Source: an uncultured Lachnospiraceae bacterium
Lineage (GTDB): Bacteria > Bacillota > Clostridia > Lachnospirales > Lachnospiraceae
Assembly: GCA_902779305.1 (NCBI GenBank)
Contig: CACZBD010000005.1
Coordinates: 124,001 to 188,000, forward strand
DNA: 64,000 bases
Direction of reading: 5' to 3'
The notes under the pieces were generated by a model. The model had not been told where the DNA came from. It saw only the letters and a list, made by a program, of their open reading frames with translations, and did not search any database. Position numbers and translations under genes: made by a program. Position 1 is the first letter of the stretch; each line of letters starts with the position of its first letter. Shown here in pieces: positions 1-9,499 of this stretch.

Positions 1-700
1 AGATCTGCAGACTGAAACTGAGCATAGCCAACCAGGCAAGCGGCATCGAAATGTTCTCATAGCCGATCTTTCCCGCTTCCGTCCAAAGAGAACCGACATT
101 ATTGGCGATCAGCACCTTGGAGGCAAGACCCAGGATAAAGACCGAGATCCCTTCGGAAATGTCCGAAAGCGTGATCTTTCTGTCATGCAGCGCGCTCTCC
201 ACCTCCGAATAGACCACGATGGGTCCTGCGATCAGCTGCGGAAACATGCAAAGATAGGTCCCGAGGGTCAGAAGAGAGCGCTCGGCCTTGACTTTTCCTT
301 TATAAACATCAATGACATAGGAAGCGATCTGAAAGGTGTAGAAACTGATCCCGAGCGGCAGCGTCAGCGCAAGCGTTTTGATGTTCGCATGGGTCAGATT
401 GTTGATGTTTTCGATAAAGAAATTGATGTATTTGAAAAAGATGAGCATCCCGAAGTCGAAAAGCATCGCCAGAAACAGAAAGAGTTTCCTGTTATGAAAG
501 CGAGCGATCGCAAGACCTGCCAAATAGTTCACGAGGATCGACAACAGAAGAAGGAGCAGAAACTTCGGCTCCCCCCAACTGTAAAAGATCATGCTGCCGA
601 CCAGCAGGACTGCATTTTTAAACCGCGCAGGGCATAAATAATACAGAATAAAGAAGATCGGCAAAAACCAGAATAGAAATAATAAACTGCTGAAAATCAT
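1..700 (-). CDS. MBOAT-family membrane O-acyltransferase (AlgI/DltB-like), 3' part cut by window edge
   Basis: An open reading frame on the minus strand starts at an ATG at 700 and stays open to base 2, giving about 233 residues of an N-terminal portion. The start MIFSSLLFLFWFLPIFFILYY is typical of AlgI-type MBOAT proteins, and it is followed by WGEPKFLLLLL, a LPLGISFYTFQIASYVIDVY block and FPQLIAGPIV, all hallmarks of this family. Known members are multi-pass membrane enzymes that transfer acyl (usually acetyl) groups onto exported polysaccharides or teichoic acids. The catalytic His region lies beyond the window. It lies 47 nt downstream of glyA on the same strand. The ribosome-binding site is weak, so the exact start is less certain than the family. 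Confidence 0.85.
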   Translation of the reverse strand, partial: MIFSSLLFLFWFLPIFFILYYLCPARFKNAVLLVGSMIFYSWGEPKFLLLLLLSILVNYLAGLAIARFHNRKLFLFLAMLFDFGMLIFFKYINFFIENINNLTHANIKTLALTLPLGISFYTFQIASYVIDVYKGKVKAERSLLTLGTYLCMFPQLIAGPIVVYSEVESALHDRKITLSDISEGISVFILGLASKVLIANNVGSLWTEAGKIGYENISMPLAWLAMLSFSLQI

Positions 701-747
701 GATGTATTTATCTTGTACTCATCCTGATCCGCTTCTCCTGCGCAGTT

Positions 748-1986
748 TCAGATCAGCGGATATTTCTTTGTCAGTTCTTCGACGATGGCACGGGCCTTGG
801 GCACTCCGGCCTCTCCCTCTTTGACCACAAACGCGATCGCTTCCGCAACCCGGTCCATATCTTCGGTATTTAAGCCTCTGGTAGTTGCGGCCGGTGTTCC
901 GAGTCTGACGCCGGAGGTCACGAAAGGACTCTGCGGATCGTTGGGTACCGTGTTCTTGTTGGCTGTGATATGCGCCTGATCCAGAAGTTTTTCCACTTCC
1001 TTGCCGGTAAGACCTTCCTTGCGCAGATCAAGCAGCATCAGGTGATTGTCCGTTCCGCCGCTGACAATGTCGAGGCCCTGGTTCTTAAGACCCGTACAGA
1101 GCGCCTGGGCATTTGCCACGATATTGCCTGCATATTCTTTGAATTCCGGAGACAGCGCTTCCTTGAAGCAGACAGCCTTGGCCGCGATCACATGCATCAG
1201 CGGGCCGCCCTGGGTCCCGGGGAAAATAGCCTTATTGAAATTATACTTATCCGCCGCAGCCTGATTGCACATGATCATGCCACCTCTCGGACCTCTTAAG
1301 GTTTTGTGCGTCGTTGTCGTTACCACATCCGCATAAGGGATCGGGCTCTCATGATAACCAGTGACTACAAGTCCCGCAATATGCGCGATGTCCACCATCA
1401 GAACTGCGCCGACCTTGTCGCAGATCTCACGGAACCTTTTAAAATCGATCTTTCTCGCATATGCAGACGCCCCCGCAACGATCAGCTTCGGCTTGCATTC
1501 CATTGCGATCTTTTCCACTTCATCATAATCGATCACGCCGTCATCATTGACACCGTAAGGGACACAGTGGAAGTATTTTCCGGACAGGTTGACCGGTGAA
1601 CCGTGGGAAAGATGTCCGCCGTGATCAAGGTTCATGCCCATAAAAGTGTCACCGGGTTCCATAACCGCAAAGAATACCGCCATATTGGCCTGTGCGCCGG
1701 AATGGGGCTGGACATTGACGTAATCGCAGTGGAACAGTTCTTTGGCACGTTCTCTGGCCAGTTCCTCCACAACATCCACACATTCGCATCCGCCGTAATA
1801 GCGCTTTCCGGGATATCCTTCCGCATATTTGTTGGTAAGCGGAGAACCCATTGCTGCCATGACCGCTTTGCTCACCCAGTTTTCCGAAGCGATCAGCTCA
1901 ATGTGGCTGTTCTGGCGCTCCATTTCCGCTGTGATGGCATCCGCGATCTGCGGATCGTAGTTTTTGATCTCATCAAAAGAATACAT
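748..1986 (-). CDS. glyA: Serine hydroxymethyltransferase
   Basis: This 412-residue protein is full length for bacterial SHMT. SHMT is a cytosolic PLP enzyme interconverting serine plus tetrahydrofolate with glycine plus 5,10-methylene-THF, and so feeds the one-carbon pool used by metF and metH further along the window. The PLP lysine lies in [16 protein letters not shown], preceded by the cofactor-binding Asp and His in [11 protein letters not shown]. The N-terminal [15 protein letters not shown] and the [13 protein letters not shown] substrate-binding segment are intact. The start has a good upstream GAAGGGAAGGAA ribosome-binding site, and a clear sigma-A promoter lies at 2029-2057, so it is probably transcribed on its own or with the downstream acyltransferase gene. 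Confidence 0.98.
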   Translation of the reverse strand: MYSFDEIKNYDPQIADAITAEMERQNSHIELIASENWVSKAVMAAMGSPLTNKYAEGYPGKRYYGGCECVDVVEELARERAKELFHCDYVNVQPHSGAQANMAVFFAVMEPGDTFMGMNLDHGGHLSHGSPVNLSGKYFHCVPYGVNDDGVIDYDEVEKIAMECKPKLIVAGASAYARKIDFKRFREICDKVGAVLMVDIAHIAGLVVTGYHESPIPYADVVTTTTHKTLRGPRGGMIMCNQAAADKYNFNKAIFPGTQGGPLMHVIAAKAVCFKEALSPEFKEYAGNIVANAQALCTGLKNQGLDIVSGGTDNHLMLLDLRKEGLTGKEVEKLLDQAHITANKNTVPNDPQSPFVTSGVRLGTPAATTRGLNTEDMDRVAEAIAFVVKEGEAGVPKARAIVEELTKKYPLI

Positions 1987-2028
1987 GTCGGTAATTCCTT
2001 CCCTTCGTGTGGATTGTCTATCTTTAAC

Positions 2029-2057
2029 ATCATACCCATTTTGATTTGTGAAATCAA
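2029..2057 (-). promoter_or_regulatory. Sigma-A promoter of glyA
   Basis: On the minus strand TTGATT (2052-2057) and TATGAT (2029-2034) are separated by exactly 17 bp, 43 nt upstream of the glyA start. No riboswitch or operator was recognised in the short leader. Confidence 0.65.
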
Positions 2058-2061
2058 GGAA

Positions 2062-2101
2062 GATCAGCCAAATAATTCTTGTATCAGGCTAATAATTCTT
2101 G
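2062..2101. repeat. 20-bp tandem duplication just after mutY
   Basis: Two adjacent 20-bp units (2062-2081 and 2082-2101) match at 17 of 20 positions and share AATAATTCTTG. They begin a few bases downstream of the mutY stop codon and are one of several stop-proximal tandem duplications in this window. Confidence 0.8.
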
Positions 2102-2106
2102 GGGTT

Positions 2107-3165
2107 TTACAGGCCGATATGCTTTTTGTAAACGGCAAACGCAGACGGCAGCGGATAGGTCTGTTTCAGCTCTTTTGCGGATGCAAAAACAAGGTCCGGA
2201 CACTGTTCTCCGGATCCCGCCGCGATCCTGACCTCATAGGCGATCATATGCCACTCTTTGTGCGTAAAGATATGCTTCGCATCCTCGATCCGGCTGATAT
2301 GCATAGGATCGACCGGTATGGTCATTAAATAAATAACAGCTGCTTCTTCATCCAGCCATCCGGCAGTATGCGGCAATTCGTAGAATCCGGAAAGCAGTCC
2401 CGGTTCTTTTCTTTTTCTGATCGCATAACGATCGGAGTCACGTAGCAGAAAAACCGTCATTTTTTCGATCTTTCTGGCTTTGCCTTTGGATCTGACGGGA
2501 TAAGACAGTTCCTCCCCTGCCTGATGGGCTTTGCACAGATCACGGAGCGGACAAAGCGCGCACTGCGGAGTCCCGTTCGGCGTACAGATCACAGCGCCAA
2601 GGTCCATCATGGCCTGGTTAAAGGTCCCCGGGGCGTCTTTTGGGATCACATCATCAAGAGATGCTGCGATCTGTCTGCGGAAAGCCGGATCGGTGATATC
2701 CGTATCGTTGGCCGTAAGCCTGGTGCAGACGCGGAGCACATTCCCGTCCACCACCGCCCTTGGAATGCCAAAAGCGATGGATGCGATCGCTGCAGCCGTA
2801 TAAGGCCCGATCCCCGGCAGCTTCAGCAGAGCCTCATGATCGGCAGGCAATTTTCCGCCCCACTCGTCCATGATATTCTGCGCGGCTTTCTGCAGGTTTT
2901 TTACCCTGCTGTAATAACCGAGCCCCTCCCAGAGTTTTAAGAGTTTTTCCTCCGGACAATGAGCAAGCGCCCCAACATCAGGCAGGGCGCTTATAAATCG
3001 TTCATAATACCCTTTGACCGCTTCCACTCTCGTCTGCTGCAGCATGATCTCAGAGACCCAGATCCGGTAGGGATCCGCAGTTTCCCGCCATGGCAGTTCT
3101 CTGGCATGCTCCCCATACCAGGCAAGCAGCGGCGTAACGATCTCAGCGTAATCTGTTTCCTTCAT
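2107..3165 (-). CDS. mutY: A/G-specific adenine glycosylase MutY
   Basis: This 352-residue base-excision repair enzyme removes adenine mispaired with 8-oxoguanine. The catalytic Glu is in IMLQQTRVEAVKGYY, the helix-hairpin-helix is LPGIGPYTAAAI, and the catalytic Asp is in AVVDGNV. A 4Fe-4S ligand cluster follows (CTPNGTPQCALCPLRDLC). Its first gap is seven residues, one more than the usual C-x6-C-x2-C-x5-C. The C-terminal third is the NUDIX-like 8-oxoG recognition domain. I use the ATG at 3165, which has a TATGGGGAAAT ribosome-binding site, rather than the longer frame to 3228. This start overlaps the upstream small gene by 23 bp, suggesting translational coupling. Confidence 0.95.
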   Translation of the reverse strand: MKETDYAEIVTPLLAWYGEHARELPWRETADPYRIWVSEIMLQQTRVEAVKGYYERFISALPDVGALAHCPEEKLLKLWEGLGYYSRVKNLQKAAQNIMDEWGGKLPADHEALLKLPGIGPYTAAAIASIAFGIPRAVVDGNVLRVCTRLTANDTDITDPAFRRQIAASLDDVIPKDAPGTFNQAMMDLGAVICTPNGTPQCALCPLRDLCKAHQAGEELSYPVRSKGKARKIEKMTVFLLRDSDRYAIRKRKEPGLLSGFYELPHTAGWLDEEAAVIYLMTIPVDPMHISRIEDAKHIFTHKEWHMIAYEVRIAAGSGEQCPDLVFASAKELKQTYPLPSAFAVYKKHIGL

Positions 3166-3421
3166 ATTTCCCCATAACGCGCATATATTCGCGCAGTTCC
3201 TGATACTGCTCCGGAAGTTCCTGCGCATTCAGCCGGATGTCATGCGTGATGCAGATCGTCCGGATCATGTCTTTGGTCAGACGGTCGCGCATATTCGTGA
3301 GCATTTCCAGTTTGTCCGTGTAATTTCTGGCATCCAGAAGCCTTTCCAGTTCCGGATCAAGTTCCGTGCCTCCTGTTTGGTCAAAAGGCAGGTCCATTTC
3401 CTGTTTATTCGTATCTTCCAT
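3143..3421 (-). CDS. Small uncharacterised acidic protein upstream of mutY
   Basis: I do not recognise this 92-residue protein. It has an acidic N-terminus rich in Asp, Glu and Gln, then a helical stretch (ELERLLDARNYTDKLEML and following) with many charged residues. It has no Cys pairs, signal peptide or membrane segment, so it is probably a small cytosolic helical protein. The ATG at 3421 has AGGGGA six bases upstream and is preferred over the in-frame ATG at 3442. Its end overlaps the mutY start, so the two genes are probably co-transcribed and coupled, but this alone does not imply a repair role. Confidence 0.7.
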   Translation of the reverse strand: MEDTNKQEMDLPFDQTGGTELDPELERLLDARNYTDKLEMLTNMRDRLTKDMIRTICITHDIRLNAQELPEQYQELREYMRVMGKYEGNRLR

Positions 3422-3529
3422 AAATCCCCTGATTCCTCCCATCTTATTTCCAGGGATCTCACTTCAGTAAAACCCCTTCGCATTCGCATCTTTGTTCAGT
3501 ATACCCGAAATCGGCAGTCTTGTCACTTA

Positions 3530-3560
3530 CAAAGAAAAGAGCAGACCGTTTCCGGTCTGC
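3530..3560 (-). terminator. Rho-independent terminator after the large secreted protein gene
   Basis: An 8-bp perfect stem (GCAGACCG/CGGTCTGC, 3541-3548 and 3553-3560) with a four-base loop is followed on the minus strand by TCTTTTCTTTG. It lies 35 nt after the stop codon at 3595. Confidence 0.85.
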
Positions 3561-3594
3561 CCTTTGCATCTTTATTTCTGTTACAGGGCCTGTA

Positions 3595-6500
3595 TTAAGG
3601 ATCTGTAACGATTTTGACATTGATCTTATCCGCCACATCGCTTCCCTCAAAATATACATTTACGGGAACCGTTTTAGTGACTGCCTTGGTGATGGGCTTT
3701 TTGTTCTTCATCTCCACATAACCGGGTGCAAATTTCAGCCTGTAGACACCGTCGCTCACCTGTTCAAGCACATAAACGTCATCATAGGCCGTGCCCGCAA
3801 GTTCCACCCTGCTGACCGCATTGACCCCGGCAGTGCTTGTGACATTCATCGTCACGGTTCTGTCATAAACCCGGTTGATCAGCTTGCCGGCAACGCCGAT
3901 CTTGGCGTCCGTCTTGCCGCGGGTAACCTTAAACGTGAAGGAGAACGGACACTCAACCAAATTATTCTCTGCATCTTTCAGATACAGGATCATATTTGCC
4001 TGATATGTTCCGGCCGTCAGGTTAAAACCGTCCTGCCTGCGGACCAGAATATCCCATCCATCCCTTTCAAACTTGAACTGACCTGTTACGGCCTTAACCT
4101 GATTCTTTACCTTAGTGGTAATATTATTGCATATATATCCCGCAAAAATCTTCTCCGGTTCAAATACATTCTTAATGGTAAGCGTTGCTTTGGCCGCGCT
4201 GTCATCTCTTACGGGATCGACCGCGCCCTTGACCTTGGCAGATGCGGAAGCCTCATTTTTAGACTTTGTGATATCAAGCACCTTGATCTTTGCGCTGACG
4301 GTCTTGGCTTTCAGCGTCACATTACTCTCCGGCACGACCGGTGTGATCTTCACTGTGCAGGACTTGCCGTATACGCTGGGCAGTCCGCTCATAACCGGAA
4401 CCACTTCAATGGCATCATGGTCATTTATTTCCGTGTGATTAAAGATACCGGTAAAGGGAGCCGTGGTCTTCGCATCCGGTCCGACGATTTCCACGTTGTA
4501 GTCATAAATCTCCGGTTCCAGATTCGTGACCGGAATAAAGATCGTGCGATTATTATAAACAGGGTTGATCGTTACGGCAGTGACCCCGAGTTTCGGTGAT
4601 ACGGTCGACTGCGCGATCTTTCCGGTATAAGAAGCGGCTACCGTGACATTATTAAATTCAAAGCTAACGGTTGTTGTAGCCTGCATCTGTGCATAGCCTG
4701 CTTTCAAGAGAGCGAACGGCCTGGATTCATTGACGTAAAGAACACCGATCTCCTCGTCATAAGAATAATGCAGAAGATCCGTGATATCGGTTCCGTTTTT
4801 CAGAACCGTATTCCAATCCGGGCATTTGTCACGAACATTGAAATTCTTTCCGGTCAGCGTAATCGCAATTTCGGAATCGGGTACGCTGGCATCCAGAGCG
4901 CCCTTTCCTTTTACGGTAAGCGAACATTTCTCAGGATCCAGATTCTGCCGGCTTGGGATCGATACCGTGATCGTTTTGGAAGCCCCCGTCCTGCCGGTCT
5001 CCGTATTATTCGCAAAGAGAAGTACCTTGTATTTCTCTCCCGGTTTCCACTTGTCGGTGGCATTGATACATGCCCAGCCATAGGTATCGCCCGAACAATA
5101 ATCAATACTCACGTCTAAAGGACTCGTTGTCTCATTAAACGCCACGTTCTTCGAATCCGTTACGATATAAGCAATGTCTGTGTCTTCCGTGGTGCCTTTG
5201 ATGTCAAAATCAACCCATCTGCTGTCATCATACGGGTACGGCAATGTTGGATTGATCTGAATGGTGCTCTCCTTCGGTGTCACTGTCGGTGCACCGTTCT
5301 TAATCGCATAGGGAACGGAAACGTTGACATAATAATTTTCGGGCAGATTGAGTGCCGGATCATCGATAAATACCGCCAGTTTGACATTGCCCTTGCCGGT
5401 AGCCGGAAGCGCATCTGTCGAATTGACGGTTCCCTTCGTCGTATCCACGGTCAGACCCTGCGGAAGCTGCGCAGAAGCCGGGAAGATCGATCCTGCCTTC
5501 GCGCCCGTAAAGGTAACATTGAAGCCTTCCGTTCCGGCTTTGTAGGAATCAAAGTTCAGTGTTCCGACCGGCTTCACGGTCTTTGCTGTCGGCAGGGAAC
5601 TGATGCAGGAGAACGAAACATTCTCCGACTGAAGCCAGTCTTCTTTCCCTTCAATCTCCACCTCAAACCAGACACTTGCCTTACATTTTTGCTTCAGCAG
5701 TTCTTTCATGGCAGTATCACTGCCGATCCAGCTCTTTGATACATTAAAGTTTAAGGTCTTTCCGTCTTCCATCACGGTAACATCCACGCATTCCGGAATG
5801 GACGGACCGGATCCGGCGGCCGCGCTGCTGTCGATAAAGACCTGTTTGATCGTATAATCCAGCGGCTTTGTACCGTTGTTTCTGATCACAAACGGCAACG
5901 TGTTTTCTTTTTTATATAGATCGATCTTCAAAGCCTGCTCCGGGATATGCGCTTCCCATACGACTTTTTCTTCTTCGGGAACGGTGACATTGACTGCGGT
6001 GCTGCTGTATACATAAGCGGCCTCACCCGTTGAATTTTCATACGGGTTCGGATCTTCATTATAGTACTTGGCCACAACATCCATATAAGCAGTCGACTTT
6101 GCGCCGGCCGTTATGAGAGCGGCTTCTGTTCCGCGCCCTATAATCTTCACGCCGTACAGTTCCTGCTTCATATTTATGGCACTGGGCCCAGCGCCTCTGT
6201 TCGTAAGTCCCCAGACAATCCTGTCCGGATTCAGAAGTGCTCCATCCGGGGCTCCTGCTGACACAACACAGGTCATGTTCGAACCTGCAGGGATCTGTTC
6301 ATCTGCACTGAGACCTGCAACCGAAAGCGACGTTACATTGTAGCAGTAAGGATCATAAGTGACCGTACAAACGGAAGAAAGCCCGTCAAAATCGTTCTTC
6401 TGGTACACTGCTTTCAGATAAAAGACTTCGGCTACAGAAGGCATGGTGCTGATCGTTAATCGGATCTTGCCTCCTGCTACAGTAACCGAAGCGCCATTAT

Positions 6501-7041
6501 AATTCGTTTCGGAACAGTCCTCACTACTTCCGATGAATGCACTGATATTAGAATGAAGGGTTTGATTTTCTTCACCCGAAAATCCGATCAGTTCCAGTTC
6601 ATATGTGCCGGAGCTCTTGATCGTAAGTTCCGTTACGTTCAACGCAACCCCTTCAATGGTTATATTGCTGATGTCATTATCGGGGTTAACCGGGTCAGAT
6701 TGGGTGTTATTGCCATTCATGTTCTCGCCGGTTTCCCCTTCATCCCCGGCAAGCAGTTCCTCTGCTTCAGCCTCCGAATCTTCCTGTGCGGGGTCTTCCT
6801 GTACAGCTTCCTCCTGCGTGGGCTCCTCCTCCACCGGCTCTTCCTGCGCAGGCTCCTCCACCAAAAGATCTTCGGGAACTTCCGCATTCTCAGCTTCAAC
6901 CAGAAGTTCTGCCGTGCCCGCTACGGACAGATCCGCGATCGGATCCTCTGCGGCGCAGACGGTAAAGGACATGCACCATGTCAAGACATACATGGCAAGC
7001 CCCAGTCTCGTCAGCCTTGTTAACAGTCTTTTTTTCAGCAT
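3595..7041 (-). CDS. Large secreted/surface protein with Ig-like domains, very rich in N-X-S/T sequons
   Basis: This 1148-residue protein has an N-terminal signal peptide (about residues 1-31, ending near VCAA) and a Glu/Gln/Pro-rich acidic linker (about 45-105). A long beta-rich region of bacterial Ig-like or cadherin-like repeats follows; one segment, LPQGLTVDTTKGTV, resembles putative-Ig (He_PIG) domains. I see no LPXTG, SLH or C-terminal membrane anchor. By hand count it has 27 N-X-S/T sequons (X not Pro) among about 74 Asn, spread through the mature part. That is roughly twice what its Ser/Thr content would give. The GGAGGTG ribosome-binding site is strong and a terminator follows. It lies directly downstream of an STT3-type oligosaccharyltransferase gene, so I infer it may be an N-glycosylated envelope protein. 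The exact function is unknown. Confidence 0.85.
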   Translation of the reverse strand: MLKKRLLTRLTRLGLAMYVLTWCMSFTVCAAEDPIADLSVAGTAELLVEAENAEVPEDLLVEEPAQEEPVEEEPTQEEAVQEDPAQEDSEAEAEELLAGDEGETGENMNGNNTQSDPVNPDNDISNITIEGVALNVTELTIKSSGTYELELIGFSGEENQTLHSNISAFIGSSEDCSETNYNGASVTVAGGKIRLTISTMPSVAEVFYLKAVYQKNDFDGLSSVCTVTYDPYCYNVTSLSVAGLSADEQIPAGSNMTCVVSAGAPDGALLNPDRIVWGLTNRGAGPSAINMKQELYGVKIIGRGTEAALITAGAKSTAYMDVVAKYYNEDPNPYENSTGEAAYVYSSTAVNVTVPEEEKVVWEAHIPEQALKIDLYKKENTLPFVIRNNGTKPLDYTIKQVFIDSSAAAGSGPSIPECVDVTVMEDGKTLNFNVSKSWIGSDTAMKELLKQKCKASVWFEVEIEGKEDWLQSENVSFSCISSLPTAKTVKPVGTLNFDSYKAGTEGFNVTFTGAKAGSIFPASAQLPQGLTVDTTKGTVNSTDALPATGKGNVKLAVFIDDPALNLPENYYVNVSVPYAIKNGAPTVTPKESTIQINPTLPYPYDDSRWVDFDIKGTTEDTDIAYIVTDSKNVAFNETTSPLDVSIDYCSGDTYGWACINATDKWKPGEKYKVLLFANNTETGRTGASKTITVSIPSRQNLDPEKCSLTVKGKGALDASVPDSEIAITLTGKNFNVRDKCPDWNTVLKNGTDITDLLHYSYDEEIGVLYVNESRPFALLKAGYAQMQATTTVSFEFNNVTVAASYTGKIAQSTVSPKLGVTAVTINPVYNNRTIFIPVTNLEPEIYDYNVEIVGPDAKTTAPFTGIFNHTEINDHDAIEVVPVMSGLPSVYGKSCTVKITPVVPESNVTLKAKTVSAKIKVLDITKSKNEASASAKVKGAVDPVRDDSAAKATLTIKNVFEPEKIFAGYICNNITTKVKNQVKAVTGQFKFERDGWDILVRRQDGFNLTAGTYQANMILYLKDAENNLVECPFSFTFKVTRGKTDAKIGVAGKLINRVYDRTVTMNVTSTAGVNAVSRVELAGTAYDDVYVLEQVSDGVYRLKFAPGYVEMKNKKPITKAVTKTVPVNVYFEGSDVADKINVKIVTDP

Positions 7042-7191
7042 TGTTTACACCTCCGTGCCAAAAAATGAATGTCTGTAAATGAGAGTAAATTCCTAATCTA
7101 CCTTATAAAAAGTTCAACACTAATCATACCATAAAAGGTGCAAAGAGAAAACTCTTTTCGGACTGATCGGTCGAAAAAAATACCTATCCGG

Positions 7192-9480
7192 TCACATTCC
7201 TTTTTCGACCGTATATAACGCAGCGCTTCCCGGCGCATTCGTATCCGGCACATATCTTGTCAGACCCGCGCCGCCCAGATAAAACAGCCTGCCGAATACG
7301 GAATCCGCAAGATCCGAAGACATCAGGGATATCGTTGCCTGCGTTCCGTCTGTATTCAGAACGACGGTATACCCTTCTCCCGCCTGTCCCTGTTCCTGCG
7401 GGAGGTCGTACAGTTTCCCGTCCCGAATGAGAAACAGGCGTTCCACTTTAAATGAGGGTGCGGCATCCCCCTGATCCTTAGATCCGGTATAGGCACGGTA
7501 CGTCCCGTTTTCCTGTTCAACATGAAGCAGTACCGTTTCCCCGTCTGCATCGATCTGCCAGGTGGTTTTTCCTTCTTTGGGCGTAAACGCCGTCCTGTCC
7601 ATCAGAAGCCTGAAAGGTTTTTCTTCCGGGTCCCCGTAGTATCCGAACTGCGCAAACCAGCCGGTGATCCGCGGCATGTCCGGTGTGATGAGCAGCGCAA
7701 CCGGCGAAGCATCCTGCGGGAACAACAGATCCGAAAGGGTTTCCGCATCCTGTTTGCTGATGTTTTCTGCGATCAGACGCTCTTTTGCGTGATCATGGTC
7801 TGTCCGAAGCAGTTCGTCCATCAACTGCAGGGTGTCCCTGCTTTCTCCAAACAGCTCAAGCATTTTGTCCGTGGCATCGTCGCCGCTTCCCGCAAGCATC
7901 CTGAAAATATTGGCAGAAAGCGTCTCATCCTCCGTTGCAAACGCTCTGCCGACCCAGAATACGCGCTCACCGGACTGCGAGCCGCCGTCAAAAAGCGTGC
8001 GCCGCCTTGATTTTTCCTCAAAGAAATACCCGTAATCCCACCAGCTTGCCAGGATCGTATCCTCCCCGGTGTGCTCTCTGATATAAATCAGGGTCTCGTG
8101 CAGATTCCTGTTTACGGTAGGCACGGAATCGAGCGAGGAACGGTAAGCGCCGTACACTGCAGGAAACAGGGTCAGGATCACGATCATCCCGGCAAAGATC
8201 CTGTGATCCATCATCTTCTTTACGCGCATCAGTTCACAGATCGTGCCGACAAAAAGTCCGGCAAGGATCGCCGTCGATACGGCAAACAGCATAATGAAAC
8301 GCCAGCTTCTGATCGCGAGAACACCCGTGATCAAAAACCAGAGGATCAGCAGAATGTACACAAAACGGATCTCTTTTTTGACCGTTTTGACGATCAGGAT
8401 CACGCACATGGCAAGCGCCGCAAGAAACGGGATCATGCCGCCGATGGCATTGATGATGCCGATCTCCTGCCCGGATAAGACCTTCATCTGAAACAGGCCC
8501 GTCAGACCGCCTGCGATCAGAGCCGGTTTTCGCATCTCAGAGATCGAGATCAGCGCATTCGGGAACAGGCCGTCTGTGCTTAGAAAAACATTCTTCAGGT
8601 TTCGAAACAGGCTGCCGAACAGGTCCGGATTGGTGCAAACGATCAGGATCACAAAAGCCGCAAGAAAGACAGCCTCAATCAAAAACACCTTCCGGTCCGT
8701 GATTTTTCCTGCCTTTTTCTCTGAAAAATATGCAAGCAGCAGATAAATGAAAAGCGCACCCGCAAAAAGGGCAGCGTACATGTAGTAAATGTACCAGGAC
8801 TGCAGAAGGGCAAGGAAACTCAGCAGAAACAGCACGCCGTATGCGATCCGCTTTCCCGTAAGCGCCTTTGTGTTTCCTTCCTGCTTCTTCTCTTTCAGGG
8901 ACTCCACCAAAAGAACGCCCGAAAACAGCAGAAAACAGGACGTCCAGGAAATGACCGTATCCGTATCATAGAAGCCGGGAACCGTATGCACAAAATAACC
9001 GTAATTGATCGAGGCAAGCAGGGAAGAAACGATCGCCGCAAGAAAGCCTTTCAGACGGAATGCAAGGAGAAAGACGGGGATCACCACAAGCGCCGAGAGC
9101 AGGGTCCCCTGCCAGTAGGCGACCTGATCCAGAGAAAGATCCGTAAACAATGACAGGAATTTCTGCGCATAGACGGCAATGTAAGCCATCAGCGGGCGGT
9201 AATCGTATGCGCCTCTTCCGTATGGCGCAAAGCTCAGTGTATCCCAAGCCTTCCCGTCTTTGATCGTTTCTCCGGCATGGCCGTATAACGCAATATCTTT
9301 GGTCATGCGAAGATGATAATAGGAATCCATTTCGGTCAGGTACGGGACGCCTGTCTCAGGGTCCAGATAGTTTTCTCCGAGTTTCGTATTCACGCTGTGA
9401 TTCACCAGGATCCTGAATGTGCAGGAAATCCCCATGATCAGCAGGATCAGGACGATCACCGCGATCGCTTTCTTATTCAT
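7192..9480 (-). CDS. STT3/PglB/AglB-type oligosaccharyltransferase
   Basis: This 762-residue polytopic protein has about a dozen membrane segments in the first 440 residues and a soluble C-terminal domain. All the family's hallmark motifs are visible: the first-loop acidic site EMDSYYH (Asp52), the DxD-like PGFYDTDTV (Asp172/Asp174), SISE (Glu315, equivalent to SVSE/TIxE), an Arg in the IRSWRF segment, and WWDYGY at about 480-485, which reads the acceptor sequon. STT3 enzymes transfer a lipid-linked glycan to Asn of N-X-S/T on the outer face of the membrane. The ATG at 9480 has GGAG seven bases upstream and is preferred over the longer frame to 9534. It is the last gene of a run with a flippase, LicD and two GT2 genes. 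Substrate glycan and activity are inferred. Confidence 0.88.
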   Translation of the reverse strand: MNKKAIAVIVLILLIMGISCTFRILVNHSVNTKLGENYLDPETGVPYLTEMDSYYHLRMTKDIALYGHAGETIKDGKAWDTLSFAPYGRGAYDYRPLMAYIAVYAQKFLSLFTDLSLDQVAYWQGTLLSALVVIPVFLLAFRLKGFLAAIVSSLLASINYGYFVHTVPGFYDTDTVISWTSCFLLFSGVLLVESLKEKKQEGNTKALTGKRIAYGVLFLLSFLALLQSWYIYYMYAALFAGALFIYLLLAYFSEKKAGKITDRKVFLIEAVFLAAFVILIVCTNPDLFGSLFRNLKNVFLSTDGLFPNALISISEMRKPALIAGGLTGLFQMKVLSGQEIGIINAIGGMIPFLAALAMCVILIVKTVKKEIRFVYILLILWFLITGVLAIRSWRFIMLFAVSTAILAGLFVGTICELMRVKKMMDHRIFAGMIVILTLFPAVYGAYRSSLDSVPTVNRNLHETLIYIREHTGEDTILASWWDYGYFFEEKSRRRTLFDGGSQSGERVFWVGRAFATEDETLSANIFRMLAGSGDDATDKMLELFGESRDTLQLMDELLRTDHDHAKERLIAENISKQDAETLSDLLFPQDASPVALLITPDMPRITGWFAQFGYYGDPEEKPFRLLMDRTAFTPKEGKTTWQIDADGETVLLHVEQENGTYRAYTGSKDQGDAAPSFKVERLFLIRDGKLYDLPQEQGQAGEGYTVVLNTDGTQATISLMSSDLADSVFGRLFYLGGAGLTRYVPDTNAPGSAALYTVEKGM

Positions 9481-9499
9481 AGGAGCACTCCGTTTCAAG

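Noticed and set aside
3520..4599. A 359-codon open frame on the plus strand
   Set aside because: It lies entirely antisense to the large secreted protein gene, has no recognisable domain, and its composition is explained by the complement of that gene's codon bias.
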